A stretch of DNA of 64,000 nucleotides from Strobilurus pachycystidiatus (Eukaryota; Basidiomycota; Agaricomycetes; Agaricales; Physalacriaceae): the NCBI GenBank assembly GCA_019915135.1, contig JAHLMK010000001.1, forward strand, positions 5,456,001 to 5,520,000. Direction: 5' to 3'. Each line of letters opens with the position of its first letter. Position 1 is the first letter of the stretch. The position numbers and the translations under genes are program-made. The notes beneath the pieces are model-generated. The model was not told where the DNA came from, ran no database searches, and was given only the letters and a program-made list of their open reading frames with translations. Below are positions 21,601 through 32,500 of the stretch, one piece after another.

Positions 21601-24051
21601 CACGAGAGCAAGGGTAGATAAGAAAATCCGGAACTTCGTATGGGCGGAAAAGAGACCCACAGTGAACGCCGAGATGATGAGGCTACCGTACGACAAGGGA
21701 GGCCGTGGTCTGCTAGACCTGGAAGCAAGAGATGAGGCAATGAACATCATGTGGCTTAAATCATACCTGAACTTCGGCCCACAAAGAGCGACGTGGGCGT
21801 ACTTCGCAGACGCAATCTTCGAAGCACTCGCGACTGAAAAGATACAGCTTGCGGACCACCTCAAAATGAACGTGTACCTTCAGTCTTGGGAAGCCGCAAA
21901 CCTCCCACTTGATCTAAAACAGATGGTCAAAACAGGGAAGACATATGGGGTACGTCTAGAAGGCTTAGCCTTCAGTAGAACGACTCTGAGAGAAATGCCA
22001 CTCTGGATCCACACGGAGGCGGACCCGAGAATGAGAAGACTACTGCACTCACGAGAGAGTAAATGTCTCCAGAACAGACACAAGGTCCTGACGGTTGGCG
22101 AAGCAGAAATCCTAGCCCGGAGGGGCCAAGCCAGGTCCCATCGCGGCAAATGCAGATGCGCGGAATGCGTGACGACTAGACGCGAAACGCGTGGAAAAGG
22201 AGGCCAGCAGTGTCCGCACACCGGAAAATGCTACCAGAAAGCCGCTGAACTGCTGCGATGTCTACCCCACAAGTGGAACCCACTGGAGGAACAACCCGAA
22301 GACTACGAAATAGCACCCCGAGAAATAGATGTGAGGAACGAACCCCACACCTACATATTTGACCGACGCGTCACCGAACACGAAGGAATAAGAGGAGCCT
22401 TCCGGATCTTTACTGAAGGGAAGACATGCAACTTCCCACCAAACGGGAGATCCCCGGGTGATGCATCCCACGAACACGAAACAGCGTACACAGACGGATC
22501 ATGCATGAACAATGGGGACGAAAACGCCCGAGCAGGTTCAGGAGTATGGTTCGGCGAGAACGACGCCCGCAACAAGGGAGTACGAATCCCCGAAACCATA
22601 GAGCAGTCGAACAATGCTGGGGAAGTTCTAGCAATAAAAATGGCTGCGGAAGAAGCAGCGGAACACAGACCTCTGGTTACGAAAAGTGACTCACGTTTTT
22701 CGATCGAGGGACTCACGAAGCGCCTGAGAGCGAATGAGAACATTGGATACATTGGCCTGAAAAGTAAACAGGTCCTAGAAGCGGCAGCAGCGCGACTAAG
22801 GGAACGCAAGACTGAGACCGTGATAATGTGGGTCAAAGGGCACGCTGGAGAAGAAGGCAATGAGGAAGCCGACAGACTGGCGGGCGCTGGCGCAGCGAGC
22901 GACGTACAGGAAGAAATCGATATGGACATACCGCCAGAGTATCGGCTGTCGGGTGCGAAACTCCAATATATGACGCAGAGACTTGCATACAAGGGAGTCA
23001 GAATGAAGAAAATGTCGAACACGTCAAGAACATACCTACGGCAGGTAATCAGGCGCCCGACCGTGATAAACGTGGACAGAGCGAGATTCGGGGCCCTCGA
23101 ACTAAGCGACAAAACTCCAACCGACAGACGGATCTGGAAATCGATTAGAAACCCGGTGTTCAGTAAACAGATCAGGTACTTCCTTTGGATGTGCATGCAA
23201 GAAGCGTACAAAACAGGCCCGTACTGGCAGAAGTACGAAGACAAACGTGCGGAAAGAGCCACATGCCTCGAGTGCGGGGAGGTGGAGTCAATGGACCACA
23301 TATTAACAAAGTGCAGGGCGGAAGGCCAAGAAGAAGTCTGGAATCTTGTAAAGAAAGTGTGGCGAGGAAAGAAATCCACCTTCCGAAAGCCAAACTTCGG
23401 GATGATCATGGGATGCGGCCTCGCAGACTTCAAGACTAGAGAAGGGAAACCCAAGCCGGGACACTCGCGACTATACAAGATCATAGTGATGGAAGCGGCG
23501 TACCTGATCTGGCTGCTACGGAACCAAAGAGTAATTCCTGACGAAATTACCGGAGACTTCCAGGAGCCTGCAAGCAAACAGGAAATCAGGAATAGATTTC
23601 TAAGCGCTCTGAACAATCGACTCAAGGTAGATATCGCGCAAACGAACAGGAAAAAGTTCGGAAGACACGCTATACGGAAACAAGTGGTACTGAGCACATG
23701 GCGAGGTGTGATCTCGAGTGAGAATGATCTCCCCGACGACTGGATTGGGGTAACCGGAGTTTTAGTGGGTATGGACGACCACGCAGCGACAGGGGGAAGA
23801 GATGGAGGAGAGTTATGAGTATGCCTATGATTATGCTATTTATGGGGAAGAGGGTAAAGGAGAGAAGACGAGGGGATCGCTGCGGGACCGAGTCCCACAC
23901 ATCGTGCGTAAAGCATTTCTTCGGGGTGAGATTTGAATTGGGGTCGAGATTCCTCATTATCACAACGGGCGGGAAGGGGACGACTAGGTCGGTGTACTTT
24001 GTACTTTGTCTCTGCCAGCTATAAAACGTTTCAACCAAAAAAAAAAAAAAA
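18632..24051 (+). mobile_element. Near full-length LINE (non-LTR retrotransposon) with intact frame and A15 tail
   Basis: The element has a 5' leader that contains the 117-base module (18632-18748), one very long open frame, a 3' untranslated part of about 220 bases, and a run of 15 A at 24037-24051. The order endonuclease, reverse transcriptase, RNase H and zinc knuckle fits Tad-like fungal LINEs, though the clade needs a tree. The true 5' end and the target-site duplication could not be fixed by eye. An uninterrupted frame of about 1,700 codons next to many decayed sequences suggests recent arrival. Confidence 0.9.
18722..23818 (+). CDS. LINE polyprotein: APE-type endonuclease, reverse transcriptase, RNase H
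   Basis: The first in-frame ATG is 18722; the frame is already open before it, without ATG. About 1,698 residues. The endonuclease runs from residue ~75 (VAALNINGHG) through GEAHL and MAGDMNF to TDHYMVS (~315). The reverse transcriptase includes NGKAAGLDGLTYEFW (~568), YRPITLLNSDYKIMTK, GFIPGRNIHDQ, ALDQEKAYDKIAHDYLW, GVRQGDPLS and the catalytic FADDT (~818). A cysteine-rich linker (CRCAEC, CPHTGKC) lies at ~1145-1175. RNase H H1 follows, with TDGS (~1255), AGEVLA, KSDSRFS and NEEADRLAG. A C-terminal zinc knuckle (CLECGEVESMDHILTKC) is at ~1515. All catalytic acidic residues are present. There is no separate gag-like upstream frame. TGA is at 23816-23818. Confidence 0.93.
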   Translation: MPLGLQHGLGEAWTPGTERIPTTGQRATPANTADFDQIGTTAPTVIRRGNQPANNVGGRRYTRKPPKSRKTTKATIKVAALNINGHGNMNPFNPNNKWNHLNQVMRDQKIGVLIVGEAHLNEARHEKIAKAFENQMKIVYSENDGSDNAKGVAIVLNRKLTNAQDILSWEVVPGRAILVSMNWHNEGRMTILGVYADNDERDNANLWRKIKDFFSVNPGVPKPNIMAGDMNFVEESIDRMPPREDDPAQVEAFDELKDDLDLVDGWRNTFPDTLDFTHTHRHGKSRLDRIYIQRNTLELAREWRINPSGIVTDHYMVSVQVASDDSPETGPGRKVIPKHVFRDGVFLREAKKWGREALEKIRKCRTPGGRTEAENPQTIQAEWKRKTRELGLRRAAITISRSQREIRELELDRDSTMNDPNLSIDERIRASGIIEKRLNELKQKEHARKRHTLKVKMRIEGETMTKAWFEMGKQRKPRDLFRALHSGRSNRNGEAIYEKNSKGMAEVFRKHHSKLQEDGITPESIESREEDIQEVLGEISPEADADTMNDLEGNLRAEELIFVLKRLMNGKAAGLDGLTYEFWKMLLTEFTADCAKNSKEAFDIVELLIGTYNDIETYGIVHGTNFCQGWMCPLYKKNDRTDPANYRPITLLNSDYKIMTKILAIRLGKVAPKIIHKNQAGFIPGRNIHDQVKLVKTIIEYGEITETNGMVVALDQEKAYDKIAHDYLWRVLRAFNLPESLVSTVRTLYEDAETQVMVNGVLSKPFKVTRGVRQGDPLSCIIFDIAIEPLAEMLRNSDLQGFNIPGDPHLERLIAQLFADDTTVFLSENDDYDTLKKILVKWCKASRAKFNITKTEGIPVGTEEYRSQLLATRKLNANANPIPAEVKMARDGTAVRILGGWPGNKTNAAAPWGKILDDIDSRLKTWETPHPTMEGRKIVASTIVGGVTQYLAFVQGMPKTTRARVDKKIRNFVWAEKRPTVNAEMMRLPYDKGGRGLLDLEARDEAMNIMWLKSYLNFGPQRATWAYFADAIFEALATEKIQLADHLKMNVYLQSWEAANLPLDLKQMVKTGKTYGVRLEGLAFSRTTLREMPLWIHTEADPRMRRLLHSRESKCLQNRHKVLTVGEAEILARRGQARSHRGKCRCAECVTTRRETRGKGGQQCPHTGKCYQKAAELLRCLPHKWNPLEEQPEDYEIAPREIDVRNEPHTYIFDRRVTEHEGIRGAFRIFTEGKTCNFPPNGRSPGDASHEHETAYTDGSCMNNGDENARAGSGVWFGENDARNKGVRIPETIEQSNNAGEVLAIKMAAEEAAEHRPLVTKSDSRFSIEGLTKRLRANENIGYIGLKSKQVLEAAAARLRERKTETVIMWVKGHAGEEGNEEADRLAGAGAASDVQEEIDMDIPPEYRLSGAKLQYMTQRLAYKGVRMKKMSNTSRTYLRQVIRRPTVINVDRARFGALELSDKTPTDRRIWKSIRNPVFSKQIRYFLWMCMQEAYKTGPYWQKYEDKRAERATCLECGEVESMDHILTKCRAEGQEEVWNLVKKVWRGKKSTFRKPNFGMIMGCGLADFKTREGKPKPGHSRLYKIIVMEAAYLIWLLRNQRVIPDEITGDFQEPASKQEIRNRFLSALNNRLKVDIAQTNRKKFGRHAIRKQVVLSTWRGVISSENDLPDDWIGVTGVLVGMDDHAATGGRDGGEL

Positions 24052-27000
24052 GAAGAAGAGCACAGATGCCGACGGCACACTCTTTCGGGCCGGAGGGACC
24101 CACGTGGTTCCCAAAGCGGATCTCGAACGATCATGTCAGAGTCTTGAGACTCGTGAAGGTCCGTATCACTAACTTACTATGATCTGATTATGGTACTATG
24201 TCGCCCAACCTCGCTGTCATCGACAACGAGTGCGATGCGTCGATCTATACTGCTGGCGCTCAACGCAGTCAGTACTGCATTGAAGGCGGCGGCAAACTGC
24301 CATGGCACGCCAGGCTGACTCAGATCTTTCAAGCTCCAGTAGTCCGACTCCAGTCCGAGTCGAATCCTGCTCTATCCTAACTAGAGGTCCTTGAGGGCCT
24401 TATCCTTGCTCATGGTTGTACTAGTTCATCTAGACACACAATTACAATTCTTGGACAGAGGAAATTTCAACACTGGGAATCCCAAGTCAGAGACTCAAGT
24501 TTCTCTGAGAACAACTGCTCAAGCACGCTCGCCGAATGGCGGCCCTGCCGCCATTCGCTCGCATGCTTTCGCTTCAGTTTTCTCACACTTCGTTTAATAC
24601 AGTGATGAACTTCGATTGTGCATTGGTGGTCTGCAAAAGTCTTGCTGAGGTGATTGAACTGTGCTGCTGGTGAAAGGGGATAGAGTAGTAGTGTTGGCAT
24701 GCTGTCGTTGCGTGACGGCGGGTCTGAATCCGACTTGTCGTCGTCGTCGTCGGACTCAATGTGTCTTTAGATCTGGAGTGTTTATGTTCTGGCCGCACAC
24801 CAGGATCTGATCCCGTCGTTCTCAGACACGAGAGCACAAAAAAGAGCCATCACAGCGGCTTGGAAGCAATGGGAAGATATAGATAGATTGAGAGTGTGGT
24901 TATGTAGGACAGCGCTCATGGTATTGGGTGATGGTCATCGAAGGTGGCAATGTATCCTGTCAAACCGAGCAATGCCATGGCACAGTTAAAGTGGCCAACA
25001 GCAGCCGAATGGTTGCCGGCTGCTCATCTCAGGGATTGTTACCTCATACGGGCTCGATCGCAGCTGGCATGGCACGGCATTGCTTGCCGTAGTGCTCGGA
25101 TCACAGAATTTCCTTATTTCGACGCTTGGGAGAGTCCTATGCTTAACGCAAGGAAATTTGTCCCTAGGCTGTGTCCTGTGAGTGCTCATATATGGTTGTA
25201 ATAGTGTGTAAAAAATCTAAGACCGTAGTTTCGCAAATAGAGGTACTTTTGGATGCGGTAGTTCTAGTTTGGTTGGATTGACTGTACTTTTGAGACTTCG
25301 TCCGTAGTTTGTGCTGATGATATTCTAGTTCTGTGACCTCCTTGCCTTACTCTGGCGGACAATCTCTGTACTGTAGTTTGACAAGGTTGGTACCCGCTCA
25401 GGGTCCACGTGCGTCGCGCCGGCGGCCGTGATCCCGCTATGGCATGCGACCAAAAGAGGTAAGACCGGCTGACGTTCTTTACCTCTTGCTCTCATGGGCA
25501 GGACAAGTGTCTGCCCATCAGAATCTGTGGCTAATTCATAGTGACAGTCCTATTCTGCTCAATTCCTTGAGGACAATCAACACCCGGTACCTTGGGATCC
25601 AGAACCCTCATCAGGCGCGTCAAACAAACTCGAAGGCATCACTACACACCCGAGCACTGGACCACTGACATCCCGCCCAAAGCGCCTCTTTCTCCTCAGC
25701 ATCCAGCATACCACACACCACCAGACAACTTTATACCCACCGTGCGTGCTAACGGACGAATAGTCATGGCTCCTCCCATGAATCTGCCAGTAGCATGCAT
25801 GCAACGTCTCCCAATCACCACACATAACCTCTCCCGCCTACGAGCGACAAGGGCAGAGGTCGCGCCTACGCCGGCAGTGATTTGACGACGAACCTGCCCA
25901 TCACCCAGGATCTTACGCACGAGAGCACACCAATCGGGATCAACATCGAAGCTGCCTGTCTCGACCGCCGACAAACTACGCGCCATCCCATCTGTCGCGT
26001 CAATCATCGCGCATACCTCCTGCTGACCAGTTCCAGCTCTCTCGGACGGACGAGTGGGATCAACAAAGCCTACAACGTACCCCGCCTCTCTTGCACAACA
26101 CGTCCAGCCCTCTGGCAGTCCTCATAATCCTTTGAGACCCTACTTTGAGCCCATCTCCCCCGATCCCGACGAGATTCAGAGGACCCGGCGGACATAACAC
26201 CCTTTGATCCTGGCTTGACGCCAAGTATCCGCAGCTTCGAGCGTCTCCCCAGGAGCAGAGTCAACAGTGTCGCTGTTCTCGACCTACCAGCAAATGCTGC
26301 AGTGCAGGAGGGAGCCTTCGACCACCCGATGCACATTCCGTTATGAGCAGCAAAAGCGGAAAGAGTGGGCGGAGCAGGCTTTCGTTGAGTGTTGCTAATC
26401 CGGATCCGCCTTCGCCTCCAAATCATTTGTGTTCCCCTCGCAATCGCAGCGTTCGAGGCCGCCGTCACAGTACTGGGCACAGCCGCCGACGCAATATGTC
26501 TCGGATGGCCAGTCGTGTCCGCCTACGCAGCATGAACCAAATTCGCGTCCGCAGACGCAATACCGTGCACCGAATCCTAATGGACGGTCATGGCACAAAC
26601 AAATTCACCCAGTGGGCACAATCAAGAATCAGCGGGCCGTTCCTCTGCTGATCTACTCTGAGTTGCGTTCAAGGGGCGTGAGGAGCCTCGAGCAAAGCTG
26701 CTTCCGTAGATAGCAGAAGGCTCGACCCATCCCCTCAAGGTGTGTTTTATCCTGTCTGACTGCGTCTCGTGCCCTCAAATCACGTTTAGATTGACATTTC
26801 CCAGAAGTGCCGGGACAAGGACAACCACGAGGTCGCGCACGAGCTTGTGCAAAAGTCGATGTTGCTTGTTCAACATGCCTGAGGCACTGTCGTTGCTGGA
26901 ATTCATAAACTTTGCGGAGGCCAGGTCTCCGGGCACCTTCACGACGACAACGACAACGATGAAGGAAGGCAACACGTCATGTGCATCAGATGCACCACAC

Positions 27001-27950
27001 TGCGGGCTCTACTGCAAGCCTATTCCGAGTTTATAGGTATGTGACACGGATGCATTGCTCTGCGCAGAATTGATCGTTAGTCAGTCGGCGACGCTTTCCT
27101 GTCAGGCAGAGAAGCGATTCTCTCAACAACAAATCACTCTTCCCAGCTCTGGTAATGGTCAGCATGTTGGTGCTGCCGCCTCCTTGCTATTGCCACCTGT
27201 TGGTCCTGACGATCCAATGCTGCACTGAGCGATGTCGACGTGGCCCGCCGGACAGGCTTTGGCAAAGAATCCGAAGGTTGTAATCTCACGGAGGACGATG
27301 GAAAGCGGGGCATAGACATATATTACCGTTCAGCAATAAGACTTGTCGCCTATGTCAATAGTTACGCAGCCAATCCTGATGACAACTGATTACACACTTG
27401 ATGCGCGCCGAGAATTCAGTGTTGTCCGGATGCCGGAAACTGGGGTTTGCGCAGAAAGGCGGCCTGTGCAGAAAGTATAGACTGCCTACGAGAAGTACGG
27501 GACCTGTATGGAAAGTACAGAAACTGCTCGGAAAGTAGGGAGTTTGTTCAGAAAGTACCAAGTCTGGGTGGGGAAGTGCGTCAATGTTTCTGCAAAAAGT
27601 ACCAAAGTAGGGACAAAAGAATTTTTACACACTATATCGCCGACACTCATATCTTTATGCCTATGGTGCCCTTGTCCCAATAGTCTCAGCAGATTTCAGT
27701 TACTGTACTTTGATATCTTTCACGATCACCATGTCATTGGGCGCCCTTCCTTAAAGTTATCGAGTGATGTCCATAACTTGGTGCATCTCTGCTCAAATTG
27801 CGATTTTCGAACGTTTTCCCACTGAGACTGCGACTGTCGCTGGCGGGTTGTAGCGGGAGCCAGCTTCTCTGACTAGTACTGGACCTTGTCTATGCGCTAT
27901 AAGATTCGACTGTACAATGACATCCTTCCGGATCTCAGAACAACGCGAGC
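24052..27950. other. Decayed DNA between two LINEs, with possible coding relics
   Basis: No intact gene was found. Between about 25590 and 27060 there are several short plus-strand frames with protein-like composition, such as ETLRPYFEPISPDPDEIQ-like text near 26130, a Pro/Gln-rich stretch (YWAQPPTQYVSDGQ) at 26470-26530, and CRDKDNHEVAHELVQKSMLL near 26810. They sit in different frames and are broken by stops, so this may be one old pseudogene. A 20-base periodic repeat lies at 27451-27610. Confidence 0.45.
27451..27610. repeat. Degenerate tandem repeat with exact 20-base period
   Basis: A GAAAGTAC-like core recurs at exact 20-base steps: 27451 (GCAGAAAGGC), 27471 (GAAAGTATAG), 27491 (AGAAGTACGG), 27511 (GAAAGTACAG), 27531 (GAAAGTAGGG), 27551 (GAAAGTACCA), 27571 (GGGAAGTGCG) and 27591 (TGCAAAAAGT). 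The bases between cores differ. The fixed phase shows a tandem origin; possible roles are a protein-binding array or just an ageing minisatellite. Confidence 0.85.
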
Positions 27951-29165
27951 GTGTCTACCGAATTGCCGAATGTCAAAGTGGACTGTTTATATGCTACAAC
28001 AGACACTCTATTTTGTTATTTGGGTAGGCACCTCTCTCGTCAACAAAAACAGATTTCCAACGTTCAAGCTCGAGGCTTGTGGGCTACTGCGCAAGGTGCC
28101 GCTCACGATGGACTATTCGGTCTGGAGTACCATACCGGCCGTGGTCGAATTCCTCCCGCCATTGCTGTACAATTGTACACTGCCCTCGTAGACTGCCACC
28201 TTATCCACGGCGCCGACGTCTGTCCCGATGTCGACAGCAATAGTCTCCACAAATTGGAAGCTGTACAGGTCTCTGTTCTTCGAAGAATTCTCGGTCTCGG
28301 GACACGCTCCTGCAAAGTCGTCCTATTCACCGAGACCGGTATCCTACCACTGCGCGCCCGCCGCGCCATTCTCTCTGTATCTTACCTCAAATACTTGATC
28401 TCGCTGCCCTCAGACCACTATGCCTCGCTCGCTCTCCAGGAATGCGAGACCCTATACAACGCCGGACATGCTTGTTGGCTTTCCGATCTCGATAAGGCTG
28501 TCCGCTCATTTTCGTCTCTGGAGCACCCTCTACCGGCCCTCCCACCCCTCCATGTGTTATCGAAAGACACTGTTGATTTCCTGTGTCGTGCGATCAGGCG
28601 TGCCCAATTAGCCCGTCTGGATGAGGATATCGAGTCCCACATATCACTATATCTACTGCACAAAAGGCTGGAGCCAGTAGAAGAAGGCAGGCCGACGCAT
28701 GTCAGCTGCATCTTGAGGCATTACCTCAAGCGCGTAACAGTCCCAGATCATCGGTTCGCATTGACGCGACTGTTGCTTGGTCAATCCAACCTTCGAGGAG
28801 TGCATTCCCAAACTTCCAATGCACCGGGAGTACTGCGACAGTGTCGCATGTGTGGACATCATCTCGAGACAGCTGAACACATGATTTTACAGTGCCGAGG
28901 GAACGAGGAGACGATCCGTTTCCGTGATGATTTTTTCAACGACGAGGCGACGGCGGGGCGGCCACGCTTTCGACCAGCAACGTTGTCAGACGATGCGGCC
29001 CTGTTCTGGCTTAAAAGATATATATTCGACTGGGGGGCGATTCCATGGGTGGCACGATTCATCTTCAGGGTTTGTAAGGAGTGGAAGGTCCTTTCTTTGA
29101 GGCCGACGGAAGTGTCTAACGAAATGATGGAGCTGATAGAAAATGAGATGGATACGGACACGTAA
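27951..29165 (+). pseudogene. 5'-truncated second LINE: end of reverse transcriptase plus zinc knuckle
   Basis: The frame is open for about 400 codons but has no proper ATG start (the first usable codon is GTG at 27951). From about 28050 it reads like the region after the reverse transcriptase catalytic core in Agaricomycete LINEs: GRGRIPPAIAVQLYTALVDC, LRRILGLGTRSCKVVLFTET, LPLRARRAILSVSYLKYLIS. It ends with a zinc knuckle CRMCGHHLETAEHMILQC and TAA at 29163-29165. Endonuclease and catalytic reverse transcriptase are missing, as expected from incomplete reverse transcription. It differs clearly in sequence from the LINE at 18.6 kb. No long A-run follows; a TAC-rich microsatellite (TACTACTACTTACTACTAC) near 29228 may be its tail. 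Confidence 0.85.
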
Positions 29166-29540
29166 ATTGTACTTATAAGTTACTTGTGATTGCTCGGCCT
29201 GTTCCTACGTGGGACCATTGGCTGTAATACTACTACTTACTACTACCTGATGGTCTTCAGACATCGCCCAAGTTCAGAACGACATAAGTTGCGTTCCCAT
29301 ATCCGTGCTTGAATAGTCTGAACCGGGGACTTCAATGTTACATATGAGTAACTTAAGTACTTAGAGAGTAATTCGGTCCCTGCAAGTATGAGAACTCGAG
29401 ACTACTCGAGATAAGTGGCCGAATCTGATTACGGTAGCCGGTAAGAGTCCGGCAAGCCTGCCAAGGGCAGGCTTTTCCACGCGCCGTCATGAGATGCTTA
29501 TTCACTCTCCCTTCCGAAGCCCATGCTCGACTGAACTCTC
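29166..29540 (+). other. Intergenic; LINE 3' end and promoter of the amidohydrolase gene
   Basis: Contains the TAC-rich stretch near 29228. No clear TATA box was seen before the ATG at 29541. Confidence 0.5.
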
Positions 29541-32500
29541 ATGGGCAAAGAAGAACACTACCAGCCAACACTGTCTGCCAACGCGGCGGGCAGCCGCCAT
29601 CACAGACCGACCAGTCGGTCGCTGAAAGCCGCCCTCTTGTTGAGCACCGCGACTCTGCTGTCCTTGCTTGGGAGGCTGCACCTGGGCGCTCCGCAGGCAA
29701 GCCACAAGACACCAGCAGAAAAGTGGAAGGATGAGACCTGGCCTATTCGACAGGCAACGCCCTGGGACATCGCCAAGGACTTCCCCTACCCACGCGTGCT
29801 GGAGTACGATGTGCAGGAGGGCACCTGGCTTCGCCTGGACGTACATCCTAACACTGGCGACATCGTCTTCGGTATGGTCGGGGATATCTACTGCATTACT
29901 GCCAATGACGCGTACGCGAACAATGGCGCCGTTGCCGTCGCTCACCCCGTCTTGACGGGCATACCCTACGACTCCGACCCCCGTTTCTCCCCGGAAGGCG
30001 ATAGGATGCTATTCAGGAGTGATGCCGGGCTAGGCTTGGACAATATCTGGGTGACGGGCTGGTCTGGATGTGGCGCAATGGATGCTGACAGCGTTCGAGA
30101 TTCTGGTACGTGACTGCTGACCCATTCTCAACCTGGAGGTCCTCACGATGATCTAGCTCTACGCGTCACCAATGAAACCTACCGCTTCGTGACGGACGGT
30201 CGCTTCCACTCATCCGGAGAGAAAGTCGTCGCGACCAAGTGGTACACCGGATCACGATCTATCGCCGCGGGAGAGGCTTGGGAGTACACCGTTCCTTCAG
30301 CGGGTTCCGACACCAAAGTGTCTGTTGGCGCTGGCACTCGTCTAGTGGAACGAGTGCTTCCAGCCGGGTTTACCGACTACGAAGAGGAGCAAATCGGCAT
30401 CGAACAGACATTGTGGCACGGCAAAGACAGTCTCATATACTCTAGGAACGTCATAGACGGCGCCAGTTTTGACTACAGCAAAGGTAACTCAGAGTTGACA
30501 AACTACAACGCCCTCTAACTAATAACCTTCAGACGTTCATAAGGGCATCTACGCCATTTACGAGAAAAATCTCACCACTGGCGCAACCACCAAGTTGGTC
30601 GATGCTTCTCCCGGTGGTGCATCTCGCCCAGAACTGTCGCGTGACGGCCGAACCCTTGCCTTTGTACGCCGCGTTCGCGATAACGAGGTACTGGTATTGA
30701 AGGACCTGGCCACCGGGACAATTCACTATGTGTGGGATGGCCTTACCTACGACGTCACCACCATCTACGCGCCTATGGGAACCTATCCCTCCTTCTCCTT
30801 CTCCCCAGACGACTCTGCGGTTATCATTTGGGCTGCCGGCCACATTTGGACAGTCCCACTTGCAGTGAACTCTTTCGGAGAGAAGGTCGCTGGCGGTACT
30901 CCCACTCCCATTACATTCACGGCACACATCAAGAAGCGGTTGGGCCACCTTCGTACCATCAAGGACATTGATCTCCTGGGCCTCGAGACAGCTGACACTC
31001 AGCGTCTTCGAGCGTTCAAAGACCTTCGGGCTGATGCCACTGGCAAGAAGGTCGTGTTCCAGGCAGCGGGCGTGACCTTTGTCCAAAGAGTTGGTACAAA
31101 TGAGCCAACCAAGGTCCCGGTCCTTCACGAGGATGCGCCATATTACTCTCCATCTTTCGTTGATGACCCAAAAAAGACTGTTGTCCTCCACGCTCGCTGG
31201 GATGACCAGAACTTCACCGCCTTTGAGTTGGCAGACCTCGAAAAGGGGGTGGCGACTGAGGTTGCTGGGCTTCCCAGGGGACGCTATGTCAGTCCCATCA
31301 TCTCCTCGGTCGATTCCAAGCACCGCGTTATGGCATTTGTCAAGCTATCTGGCGACTACCTGAGCGGCGACGTCGTGGCGACCGCGGCACCTGGTCTTTA
31401 TGTTGCTGATGTTGAGACGACCTTCACCGGAGAATCCATCGCTCTGAGCAATGTCAGACTCGTGCAATCTGAGATCAGCACCTTCGACAGGATCAACATG
31501 AAGTTTTTGGGTTCGAACTCGCAGCTGCTCGTTCAGCAATCTGACCGCGCCTTCGTCATTGATCTGGCAGGCAAGCTCGACGCTGAGGGCAAGCCGCCCC
31601 ATCGTACTATCGCATCCGGCAAGATGTCGCAAGAAATCGCCGTCTCTGTCAAGTCTCACTCGAGCTGGATGGCGACCCTCAAGAACCTTCTAGGCATTGG
31701 TCATTCAGCGGCAGAAAACATCGCGTTTGTCGACTTCTTCCACGTGTACGTTGTCGACGGACACAAAGTTAAATCCGATGAGGGCCTTTGGTCTAAGCCA
31801 GGAAGTGCACCAGCCGGATTGGCGCGATTGAGTCTTGATGGTGGACATGATATTGCCTGGAGTGACGACGGAAGTACGATTTTCTGGTTCTTGGGTAAGC
31901 CCTTTCCCACTGTTATTTCAAAAGCTGTACATTCATATCTGTTTAATTTAGGACCCTACCTCCATTATCTCGAGGTGTCCAAGCTCAGCAAGTGTTCTTC
32001 TTCGATCAAGGCGGATAATGAAACCTTTGGTATTGACTGTACTAAGAATATCTTGGAGTATCAGGAGGTTGTGCTTGAGCACTCTACGGATATCGCTCGG
32101 TTGAAGGGCGACGCTGCTCTCACATCTTCCAGCGATGTAGTGGTCATTGTCAACGCTACACTCTTGACCATGGAGACGGGCGACGCCGAGAAGGATCTCG
32201 TGGCCAATGCCGTCCTTGTTGTTCGTGGTGGAGTTATCGAGTCTGTTGGCGCATTTGGGGTTGTCACTCTTCCCGCTGGGGCGACGGTCATTGATGCGCA
32301 AGGAGGTTAGTGACCTACTACAAGCTCATGTTGCCTTGTTTTAACCTCTCTATCCCAGCCTTCATTACCCCCGGTTTCATAGACATGCACGCACACTGGA
32401 ATGGCTTCTCGAACCCTACTCCGGCCAAATCATGGGAGCTGCAGACCTTTTTGTCTTACGGCGTCACGACGCTTCACAAGTGGGCTCAATCTATACATCT

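Noticed and set aside
22351..23697. A 448-codon open frame on the minus strand inside the LINE
   Set aside because: It is the antisense shadow of the RNase H and C-terminal part of the LINE protein; its composition (Ser/Ala/Leu-rich, no domain) mirrors the coding strand.
27451..27610. CRISPR-like array
   Set aside because: The repeat core is only 8 bases, the fillers are about 12 bases, and this is a eukaryotic genome; it is a degenerate tandem repeat.
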